Positions 11,548-23,800 of a stretch of DNA of 64,000 nucleotides are shown here, piece by piece. Source of the stretch: Doryteuthis pealeii (lineage: Eukaryota; Mollusca; Cephalopoda; Myopsida; Loliginidae). Position 1 is the first letter of the stretch. Each line of letters begins with the position of its first letter. The notes beneath the pieces are model-generated. The model saw only the letters and a list, made by a program, of their open reading frames with translations. It searched no databases and was not told where the DNA came from. The translations under genes were made by a program, and so were the position numbers. The stretch lies in the NCBI GenBank assembly GCA_023376005.1, contig CM042151.1:76524985-76588984 (forward strand), given 5' to 3'.

Positions 11548-13059
11548 TAGCAAATATATGCACCCTCCGGGTGCAAGTATTTAAGTTTTAATGTAATGAA
11601 ATATTGTATTAAATTAGGAAGACTAATGAAACTAAATAAGAATGCAGATAAAAAGATTTGAAACAGAGGGGGATATAATCGAAAAAAATAGAACAACTGA
11701 AATTTACTCTTCCATCACTCTCGTCTTTCATTGTTATTTTTTCTAATTTAAGTATTTAGTTAAAAGAGGAAGTAAAGAATAAAATGATAGTTATTTTATC
11801 TTGTTAATGGATTTTATTTAAGATTCATTGAAGAGATTTTTGCTTATATTCATTAAAATAAAACCAAACAATTAGAAATCAATAATACTAAGCACATATT
11901 TATTAATTCGATTTTTTAATATTAATATGCAAATTAGCCTTCCCGTTCACACTGTAAACCGCTATTTTGTTGTATATATAATATAAATTGCATGTTGTCA
12001 GTATGTAGACATAGTTAACAGTATTAATGATATAAGACAATTTTATTAATAATTGAGGTTTAGATAAAAATAAAATCCTGGAGAATGTGATGTCAATAAC
12101 TAAGAGATTTGTGACTGAGTAGGAATAAAGTTTCGGTTACAGACAGAAAAACACACAATCTCCATTATAATAAGATATCTTGTTATAATGGAGATTGTGT
12201 GTTTGTCTGTCTGAAGCCGAAACTAAATCACTACTCAAGTCACAATTCCCTTAGTTATTGACATCACATTCACCATGAATTTATTTTTATTTAAACCTCA
12301 GTTATTGATAAAATTGTTATACCTTATTAATACTGTTAGTCTTATCTACATACTAATAACATGCAATTGTATTTATATATGCAACAAAATAGCGGGTTAC
12401 AGTGTGAACAGGAAAGCTAATTTGCATATTGATATTAAAAGTTTAATTTTATTAAATATGCGCTTGGTATTATTGATTTCTAATTGTTTGTTTTTTTCTT
12501 AATGAATATGAGCAAAAAACTCGGGGATAAATCTTAAAAGAAATCCTTTAATATAAAGAAATAACAGTAATTTTATTCTTTACTTCCTAATTTAACTAAA
12601 TAGTTAAATTAGGAAAATTCAGCAATAAAAGGATGAAATATGATGGAAGACTTAGTTTCAAAGTTGTTCTATTCTTCGATTATACCCCCTCTGTTTCAAA
12701 TCATTTTATTTGGATTTTTATTTAGTTTCAAAAGTATTTCAAATTTAACATATTTCATTACATTAAAATTCAAATACTTGCACCCGGAGGGTGCATATAT
12801 TTGCTAGTATAAGTAAAGAAATAACAAAAGACTTAGAGATTTAGCATTATAGTCTATTTCAGGGAGCTTAGACAAAGCTTTGTCTAAGCTCCCTGAAATA
12901 GACTATAATGCTAAATCTCTAAGTCTTTTGTTATTTCTTTACTTATACATTTGCTCTGTGACTCTAACATTAAGAGCACACATTGAGCTCTCAAACTGCG
13001 ACAGGTTTTTTAAATAAAACTCTTGTGTCGTAAGGAAGATTTCTTCTCTGGACTTTTGG

Positions 13060-13098
<39 letters not shown>

Positions 13099-13269
13099 AT
13101 TGTAGGAGGCATGGGTAAAGTGTGAAATAAGTGATAAGCTCTATTAGATGTTATGTGTTAAGTTTCCTTTTATTTCATTCAATATTTTGAGGAGGTGATT
13201 CCTCTTTTTCAAGAATTTCCAGACTGGCTGCCTGGTGCGCTTTTGCGAATTCCTTATATAACTCCTACT

Positions 13270-13322
<53 letters not shown>

Positions 13323-16300
13323 GGAGTCTAGTTCTCAATATATACATTATCTTTGTGTATATATATATATATATATATATATGGAGTCTAGTTCTCAATA
13401 TATACATTATCTTTGTGTATATATATATATATATATATGGAGTCTAGTTCTCAATATATATATTATTTTGTGTGTGTATATATATATATTATTTAGAGTT
13501 AGAGTCACATATTGTGGGAGGCATGGGTAAAGTGTGAAATAAATGATAAACTCTGTTAGATGTTGTGTGTTAAGTTTCATTTTATTTCATTCAATATTTC
13601 GAGGAGGTGATTCCTCTTTTTCAAGAATTTCTAGACTAGATGACTGGTGCGTTTTGCGGATAGGAAATTTGAATTTCTGGTCTGTTTAGGGCTTGAGGTC
13701 ATCTATTGGCTGGTGGGGTCAAATCGGCTGGAGTTAGGGTGTCAAAACCCCAACTCCAGTCAATTCCAGATATACCAACAAAGAAGCATACATGGACTCC
13801 ACAATGACAACATATATATATATGTATATGTGGAATTAAACAAAAGGCAAATCTCCTGTTTAACAATTTTATTAATGATCTTTTCAAGCTCTCTGGCCAA
13901 CTTTTTTACATTTGGATTAGTCCACCAAAGTTCATATCCCAAGTACCTTTGGCACCCCAAAGTGCCATCATCAGGGGTGATGTGTCTATGCTCCAGTTTT
14001 TTTTTTCAAGTTAGTAGTAGGAGAGTAACTAGGAGGGGAACTTGTAGAAATTATATTAAAGGGTGTGGGGGCTGGAAGAAGGAGAATTGGTAGGAAAAGT
14101 GTTATAGGCATTTTAAAATGTGAATACTACAATGAACATTAATCTTATTTAAGGATGATTTGTATTGTTTGATGTATAAAGCTTCTACTCGGGATATAAA
14201 TTTTGGTGAACTAATCTATGGATTCCATCCAAATGTAAAAAAGTTGGCCAGAAAGCTTGAAAAGATTGTTAATAAAATTGTTAAACAGGAGATGTGTCTT
14301 TTGTTTAATTATAAATGAAAGAATGCTGCCCAAATACACACACACACACACACACACAGACAATTATATCATCACAGACATCACGCATTCCCACGCGCAC
14401 ATGCATGACATCATACGCATACGCACAAAAAAAAAAAATAAGCACACGCGCGTGGACACAATCTTATCACCACAACCTTCACGCATTTTCACGCACATGA
14501 CATCATACACATACGCACAAACAAAAATACGCACACGTACAAACAAAAAGATCATTTGACAGCACGTAAAAATGCAAACATGCAACATGAGAATACAGTT
14601 AAAAAACGCACACATTTGACCATTTACACCATTTCTGTCATTTAAAAAAAAACTATTTCGTTTACCTGATGAATGCTTTTAGCAGGAAACCATTGGTAGT
14701 AATATCATTCCCAATGCTTTGCTCATAAATTTTCTCTTTTCCTTCCATGATGTTTATTCTAATCTGTACATGGAGTCATTTTTTTTCGGTTTAGCTCTGT
14801 CGGTAGAGTGTTCGGCTAGGAATCACAAAGTTGCTGGTTCGATACCGGCCCCCGCCTACTCAGTGTATGAGTAGCACAGGGATCTGTGTGGTAAAGTGAG
14901 GAGCTGATGATAGGTGTGGTGCTCCACCCCAGATGCTAAAATAATCTCCTTGGTCTAGCGCTAGTGAAAAGAGGATAGACTCCCTCGCTGTCTGGCCAAT
15001 ACCGACTTTAGGCCACCCAGACGACTTTACTTAAAGGCAGGTTTAGTTCAGTTGGTAGAGCATTTGGCTAGGAAACGCAAAGTTCCTGGTTCGATATTGG
15101 CCCTCACTTACTCAGCGTAAAAGTAGCACAGGGATCTGTGCTGTAAAGTGAGGAGCTGATGGTAGGTGTGGCACCTCACCTCAGATGCTAAAATAATCTC
15201 TTTGGTTTAGCGTAGCAAAAAGGGGATAGACTCCCTCGCTGTCTGGTTGATACCGACATTAGGCTGACCAGACAACTTTACTTACCTCATTGTTGTGTCT
15301 GGCTTAATTCTATTTGTCTATTCAATTCCCTGTTTTTTTTAATCTCTGCTTTAGGGGCCAGTTTAATTAAGTTTGTAGAGCGTCTGCCTCGTAACCACAA
15401 ATTTCCAGGTTCAATACTGGCCCTTATCAACTCAGTGCACGAGTAGCACAGCTAGGATCTGTGCTGTAAAATGGGGAGCTGATGGAAGGTGTAGCATTCC
15501 ACCTCAGATGCTAAGACAATCTCTCTGGTCTAGCACTAGGGTAAAGGAGATAGACTCCCTCAATGTTTAGCTGATACTGACACTAGGCCCCTCTGCCTAC
15601 GTATCCCTGCATTGCTTTTCTTTGGACTTAATTCCTATTCCAAGCGAGTGTAAACTGTTAAAGTTCTAATAGTATTTTAGGGAGAACTTGTTCTGTGTCT
15701 ACAGTTAAAGATCAATTCTATTCTATTGTTCAATACATTTTTCTTAGCTGGGAATCTATGTAAATTTATATATATAATTGTTTATTTTTTTCAGGGCCTG
15801 AAACAAGTGGGAATAATGTTCATCTTCCGGAGGGATTCCATCAATTTCCATTTCATTTCGTTCTACCACAAAACATCCCTAATTCCTACAAAGCTGCTTA
15901 TGGTAGTGTAGACTATTCTCTAAAAGCAGTCATTGACAAAGCGTGGGCATTCGATGATGAGTTTGCACTTCCATTCGAAATCGTTAATGTATTAAACTTG
16001 AACAATTTTCCTGATGCTCAGGTATTTATGATTTAAAGATTAATTAAATTTATTTTCTTACCTGACAGCAAGGTAACTTTGTATGAAATATATTTTGTGA
16101 TAATCATTTATCTATCCATGTACATATTACTAAAATTCTTCTCGTATATATATTATATATATATAATGTGACCTCACACAACGCGTTAAAGAACACAAAA
16201 GATCGATAAGAATACATGACAAACTATATGCACTATTCCCACACATGATAGAACATAACCACTCTCTCAATTTCTCCCAAGCTAAACTTATCAAACTCAT

Positions 16301-16468
16301 ACACAAAAAGAAACTAAAACGTCTATGTGAGTCCGCTGTAATACCCCATATAAAAACTTTTAATATTAGACCCGGTTTCTTCAATCTAGACAGATCGATA
16401 GCACAATCAATAATTCGTGAGAACAAAATTACCCACCATGAATATGGTTAATAGAATAAATAACAAAT

Positions 16469-16516
<48 letters not shown>

Positions 16517-16959
16517 TACTTGGGACAAAAACTTTGGACTAATCAACAAATTCCATCCAAATATAAAGAAGTTGGCCAGAAGGCTTGAAAAGATCATTAA
16601 TAAAATCGTTAAACAGGAGACATCTGTTTTGTTTATTTCTAGACATATAAATGAAAGAATGCTGCCCAAATACACACACACACACAACACACACACACAT
16701 ATATATATAAAGTAAAGTCGTCGGGGCGGCCTAATGTTGGTATTGGCCAGACAGCAAGGGAGTCTATCCTCTTTTCACTAGCGCTAGACCAAGGAGATTA
16801 TTTTAGCATCTGAGGTGGAGCACCACACCTACCATCAGCTCCTTACTTTACCGCACAGATCCCTGTGCTACTCATACGCTGAGTTGGCGAGGGCGGGTAT
16901 CGAACTAGGAACCTTGTGGTTTCTAGCCGAACGCTCTACCAACTGAGCTAACCTGGCGC

Positions 16960-17004
<45 letters not shown>

Positions 17005-17854
17005 CCTGTTTGGTCACCCATTCAGCTCTGGGTAGATAATTGTTATCAGAAAAGAAGTGAGTTTGCAAAGGGAATTAATTTGAAAAAAGAAATAGGACCG
17101 GAGAATTTAAAAAAATGCATTAAAATCATTTTGTAAGATTTCTAAGAAAGGGAAAGTCTGACTAAATTTAAATGGACCTGTTTCTTGAAATTCTATCAAT
17201 AGCTAAAGTGTTGAGAATCTAAGTTATGGGGATGACTAAAAATCTTTTCTTTTTTTTTTTTATGCAATATCAAAAATAATCCCTCCCTACTTACTTCACC
17301 ATAATTTTAATTGACAAACAAAACTGTAGTCAAAGAAGTCTTGAAAATAGTCAAATATTTTTATACTTTGGTAGATAAATCCCCCCCCCCCCCCCAAAAA
17401 AAAAACAGTTGACAATTTTTACCATGACAGAAGGGAAAGGGAAGGTCATGATATTTATTATTAGGTAAAGGAGTGGTAAAGAGATTTCTCTTGACTGCTG
17501 GTTTGGTGGTGGGGGTAGGGATCAAATAACAGGCAGCAGCCAGCATGTGACACTCCAGTCTTCTGAATTACTTACAAATAGATATAATGTAGATATAATA
17601 TTGAGGGGAATGAAATATATAGAGGGGATGGAAATTGATAGACAAGGAAATAAATGAGAGATGGACTGATTTGTGAGTTGATTGTAAATTACTGCTAATT
17701 AAAATGATGAAAATTGAATATTTTTCAAACATAATTCAATCCCACAACTAAGGAATATTTTAGTATTTAATTTTAGTCATTAAACTAAACATGTAAAAAG
17801 CCTTAAGAAAACAATCATTGATTCACTCAGCTTTAGTATAATAATAATAATAAT

Positions 17855-17896
<42 letters not shown>

Positions 17897-20800
17897 TAGG
17901 GGTAGTTAAAGTTTATCAACTATGCGATTTTCAAACCAGTTATTATTATTTTATTACTTTTCTTTGTATTTTTTCTTTTATTTTTCTTTTATTTGTTTTT
18001 TTATGATGTTTTATCCTTTATTCAATTTTCAAATACTTTAAGTATTTTTAAGATTGATTTTTTTAATATCATATATTTATACCCTTATGTTTTCATTTAG
18101 ATTTCCTTATGGAAAGTGTGGGTTAAAAAAAGGGTTTTTACCCTGGCCCCTCCCCTGGAGAAAAAATGTGTGATTTTATTGCTGGTGTCCACCAATTTTC
18201 TTTTGGAAAAAGTGGTAGTCTCAGTTGTTATACATTCAGACAGATAACATTTTATAGGCAATGGTGATGTAGAAATGGGGATTCCCTGGCCAGTATTCAA
18301 TTATTGTAGAAACAAACAGACAGACAAATATAAGAGGTTCACAGAGTGTTAACTCTGGTTCTTATAAAGCATTAGGTTATTTAAAGGAAAAATACCCAAT
18401 GTGGAATACTTCAGTAAGGGAAACAACAAACACGTTAGTTACATTTATATAACTTTTATTATAACATATATAGGGGAGCAAAGGCACCTCTTGTAGACGG
18501 ATGGTTAGCAAGCTAAGTAGACTATTGTTAGTGAGTTCGATTCTCACTGGGTGTCCCATAATTCTGGCCTTGTGCCATATCTAAGCTAAGCTTAGTAAAT
18601 AACTATATAGGGGAGCAAAGTTCCCCAGGCTATATAATGTCACAAGTGTCCAAACATACGTAATAGTGTTAATAGACAAATAGGTGGAAACCACTTATTG
18701 TAAGTAGAGTCTGTAACATCTAGCATGAACCATGGGTGTCTGCTGGAGATAGGTGACAAGCACGTCTGTACTTGTCCAGTAGCTTCGACCAAAGAGGGTT
18801 CTCTTCTTGGGTTCCTGCGTCACATGACCAAAAAAAGGTCTCCTGACGCAGGAGATTACCCAAAACCCTCAGACAAGGGAGACTGCTATTACACAAATAA
18901 CATTTTATAGGCAATAGCGAAGTAGAAGAGGGTATTCCTTGTCCAGTATTCAGTTGTTGTACAAACAAACAGACAGACAAACAGATAACATTTAATAGAC
19001 GATAGCGAAGTAGAAGTGGGTATTCCTTGTTCAGTATTCAGGTGTTGTACAAACAAACAGACATACATACAGACCAAAAGATAAAATTTAATAGGCAATA
19101 GCGAAGTAGAAATGGGGATTCCCTGGCCAGTATTCAGTTGTTGTACAAACAGACATACAGACAAACAGATGACATTTAATAGGCGATAGCGAAGTAGAAG
19201 TGGGTATTCCTTGTTCAGTATTCAGGCATTGTACAAAAACAGACACACAGACAAATCACATTTTATAGGCAATAGTGATGTAGAAATGGGAATTCTCTGG
19301 CCTGAATTCAGGCTACATTTACTTCTAGGTAAACAGAATAGGTTTCAATTTTTTTATCTATGAATTTTTTTTTTTTTTCAGATGCCAGTGCAAAGTGGTG
19401 CGACAAAACATTTTTGTTGTTGGTGTTGTAAATCTGGACCATTATCAGCCATGGTTCGTTTGGACCGAAAATGCTATGCACCAGGTCAACATATTCCCAT
19501 CAGTGCCGAGATTTCAAATTTAACAGATCGGAATATTCATAAAACAAAAGCATCTATTGAAATGGTAATATTGATGTTTTTATTTTTCTCATTTTTCACA
19601 GCATCAAACCAAACCAAACAAAAAATCTTTTACCTAAAAATCTTTAAATTTTGACCATTTCAGTCTTTATATCATCATCAGCATGCATGCTGACAGTATG
19701 GGGTCAACTTGATGTTACCAAGTGTCAATCATTTAACCCCCTCTGAATTTTGAATTTCAATGAATTTTCAATTCAAAATCTAACTACACTAACTGTCCAA
19801 AAACAATGGTTTATCAATATATAACAAGTTATGGGTAAATAGAGCAGACTGAGGCTCTTTAGTATTGGTAAGGCAACCAGTCTAAGAGAAGGAAATACTG
19901 AATTCAAAACAGCTGTACTCCACTTCAAAATTGACCTTGTTTCTCATCCTACCCATGGTAGAAGGGTTGAGTAAATACATACTTGGTGCTAATGCTCATG
20001 GGAAAGGCATGAATCTATCTTTTCCCTTTTGCCTAAAAATCTTTAAATTTTGACCATTTCAGTATTTATTATCATCATCAGCATTAAGCCATGCTGGTAG
20101 TATGGATTCCTTTGATTCACTCTCACCATCCATCCCTATTGGCTATTGCTCTTGGAAGTCCTCGAGATGGCACACAAAACCGCTGAATGTAAGTTTTTGC
20201 TGATCGACCAGCACTGGTCTGTTCATGTGTAGGAGTCCATAGGATAAAGTCGCTTATGAGTTTGTCCTTACTTCTCCAGCAGTGCCCATTATGTTTTGCT
20301 TGTCTTATTTGGGTAAGATGGCAATTGTGGTCGTACAATTTCTGTTTTGTAGGATGGTACTTTGAAGATTTGTTCAAAACAGCATGCAATGTCCTTGTGT
20401 AATTCTCATCTACCTTTTTCTTCAAGTATTTTGTTAGTCTATGTGGTACAACCATATATTAGTATGGCAACTAATATATGGTTGCATGAAGAAGACGCAT
20501 GGTCTAATGGTCAATCATATGAAATTGACTTGTTAACTAGAGTTCAATTCTTGGACAAAGCTGTTTGCATTTCACATTGTGCTAATACCCTTGAGAAAGG
20601 TATGAATGCAATTCTCCCTCTAGCTATGGGTAAATAGCAGGGAAGACTGGGCTCTTTAACCATGGCTAGGTAACCAGTCTAGGAGAAGGAAAACCCTGAA
20701 TTCAAACCTGTTAAACTCTGCTTAAGAAATTGACCTTGTGTCGCATCCGTCTCATTGGAGCAGTTGGTAAATATATATATTAGCATGGCAACCAATCTAG

Positions 20801-23800
20801 GAGAAGGAAAATGCTAAATAAATTTTCTGTGTGTTTGTTTCAGCATATTACTTTTCATGCAACAAGTAAATCCAGAACCTGCACGTCTAAGATTGCGCGC
20901 TTAGAGAGAGGTCCTATTAAACAAGGAGAGAGTGACATCTGGAATGGAGAATTATTAGAAATACCTCCCACACCACCTTCCAACCTTGAATACTGCAGCA
21001 TCATCGACATTGAGTATAAAGTGAAAGTAAGTATTTCAATTAATTGAATCAATTTCTCTGAATGTATGAGATGAGGCTTGATGATTAGTATTATCTGTGT
21101 TATTCAGGACTATTGTCCCCATCTTTATTGTTATTTGTACAATGTTTCGGCTGATATGCCCTCTGGCCTTCTTCAGGTATTTCTTGTCGGAATCAGGAAC
21201 CTTCTCGGACTCGGTAACCTTCTCGGACTCGGGAACCTTCTTTTCGAACTCGGGAACTTTCTTGTCGTAGTCGTAGTCGAGAACCTTCTTGTCATAATCG
21301 GGAGCCATCACGGAACTTTGAGCCTAACCCTTTATTCAGTCCACGGGGTATCCTGTTCTCATTCCGCTAACCATAGCTGGGGTAGGAGTTGTGTTAATTA
21401 TTTTTCTATGTTACTGCCTCTACTCAGGATTGAACCCGGAATCCAGAGATAACTGTCACTTAGAACTATCTTAACCTAACTATCTTATCCACTAGGCCAT
21501 GGTCCAATTATCTAATTGACAGTTATCTCTGGATTCCGGGTTCAATCCTGAGTAGAGGCAGTAACATAGAAAAATAATTAACACAACTCCTACCCCAGCT
21601 ATGGTTAGCAGAATGAGAACAGGATACCCCCATGGACTGAATAAAGGGTTAGGTTCAAAGTTCCATGATGGCTTCCGATGACAACAAGGAGGTTCCCAAC
21701 TATGACAAGAAAGTTCCCGAGTTCGAAAAGAAGGTTCCCGAGTCCGACAAGAAATACCTGAAGAAGGCCGGAGGGCATATCGGCCGAAACATTGTACAAA
21801 TAACAATAAAGATGGGGACAATAGTCTGAATAACACAGTTAATACTAATTGAATCAAGTTCTTGACATTGTTGTAAGAGGAATTACGGGGTCGTAGGAGC
21901 TCTTAATTCTCCCGGTGGTCGGCAATTGTTTTGGGCGAAAGAAGAAAAACAACACAAATGAAAATTACACACATATATTAACAAAGGTACAAAATTGTTG
22001 TAAATTTTGATGGCATTTGCTACGAGACTTATCTGAGTGGTGAAATAACAGTTCGTTGGTGAAGTGGCACTAGAAAGGGAGGGTTCTATTCACTGTTGTT
22101 ATAGAGTGCCGTTGAGATGTCTCTCCTAGTGAAAGTTCTTAGGATAAGTAAAGTGTTGGGGAGTGCTTTGGGACGCTTCCGTCCAAGTCGGTTCTCATTC
22201 AATAAGTAAAAGTGTTGGGGAGTGCTTTTTTTGAGCGACTCTCCTGGTTAACTGCCCTTTGAAGTGGGCAGTGGATGGAACCTTTGTTAAGGTGACTCCC
22301 CAGATCGACTGCCTTCAGATAAATAAAGGGGTTTGATTCTCCCGCCAACCTCATGTTGGCGATTCGCCCCCTAGTGGCAGGGGAAGATAATTTGTCTATC
22401 GGTTTTCTGATAGTTGGCAGGGATTAGAATAAGCTAACTGCATCCTTTGCAAAAGGGTAATACCTCACCCAGGGGTGTCCTTCCAACCTTGAATACTGTA
22501 GTATGATCGACATTGAATAGAAAGTGAACGTAAGTATTTCAATTAGTTGAATCAAGTAGACCAAGTATCCAATAGGCACCCCAAATCATCAACTTAATGA
22601 AAGGTTCATATTTTAACTCATCACCGCTAACTTCCGCTTCCAAATTTTTGTAAGCAAATGATTTTAATCAGAAGTTTATGGAGATGTTGAACTCACAATA
22701 AATTAAATAGATAGATGGTTGGTACACGTAAGCAAATTAAAATTCAATAGCAAAACCTTTTTTTAACTCTTAACATCCTATACCGCCTCATTCCGCTGGA
22801 AGTCACATTCATTTTCCTAATCTGCCCCAAACAATAGCCTTTATTTAAATGTAATATTAAACATATTTAGAAGTCTTTATTTTTTGGGAAATAACAGGTA
22901 ACTTTAAATGAAAAGGAAATGTTTAACCATTTTTTGATAAATCCTTTAGAGGAATGGGGCTCTGGACTAAGAAAATTCTCAACAGGATGTTAAGAGTTAA
23001 ATAAATATTTTTTAATCAGAAATTTATGAATATTTTTCATCAATTACAATGATTTAAAAAAAGATGAATGACATTTTTATACTAAAATAGTTTTTACTTA
23101 ATCAGAAGAGAAATGCAATTATGTTTATTTAAATAAAAATACAGATTTTATTTACAAAATATTTTTATACTTGAGTATTTAAATAAAAGTATGTTGTTCA
23201 GAAATAGTATCACACAATTTGTAAAATTTGTTTTTGTCAGATACAATATAATTGCAAAAATTGTCTGTAAGTTGATGATTTAGGGTGTCTATTGGTTACT
23301 TATAATAACTTATATGGCATATCAATATCAGTGGGTTATTTAATGCCAAAGCCACCCTTGTAGAATAATTGTAGTGCTACTATCTAACCCATAGCTGGGG
23401 AGATGAGAGTATTAATACTTTTATCAGGGGTATTTATCTGAAAGTGAATGTAATGGCATGACTGGAGTCTATCTTACAAGCTGTTCCAAGTTAGTATACA
23501 GCGGAATCTGGTTTGGTTTGGTTTGGTTTGGTTTGTTTTACGGCATATCAACCTCAGTGGGTCATTTAATGCTGATAAAGTTTTGAAATAAATCAATTCT
23601 TAATGGATAATACAATTTTTTTATGAATACATTTTTCTATTTAACCCATAGATGGGACCCTAACAGGTACTACCACTCCGGATCAGAGTGGACCAGGGAG
23701 CAATGGTGATGAACGGGTGCTCCACATTCCCCAAACCTCCAAAACTGGAACCTCACCATCAGATAGAGTTTAACATCATTCCCAGGACATGTAGACCCGC

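Larger units (their letters stand above)
8801..15794 (+). other. ARRDC intron 2
   Basis: About 7 kb made largely of mobile sequence: a 1.67-kb inverted-repeat-bounded segment, a 1.26-kb foldback, a perfect palindrome, Penelope-like fragments, CA-rich repeats and three SINE copies. No host exon was recognised. Confidence 0.75.
16022..19381 (+). other. ARRDC intron 3
   Basis: About 3.4 kb holding a Penelope endonuclease fragment, a SINE on the minus strand, (TA)n, a poly-C/poly-A junction near 17383-17405, a second SINE type with a target duplication and about 90-bp tandem repeats. 17060-18090 is AT-rich with nothing recognised. Confidence 0.7.

Noticed and set aside
14786..16960. Possible functional tRNA genes at the A/B-box sequences
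   Set aside because: Heads do not fold as complete tRNAs and are followed by a shared SINE body.
18889..19164. 91-codon minus-strand protein
   Set aside because: Crosses ~90-bp tandem units whose length is near a multiple of three; it is an artefact of the repeat.
18885..19320. CRISPR array
   Set aside because: Units are near-identical throughout with no unique spacers, and the DNA is eukaryotic.
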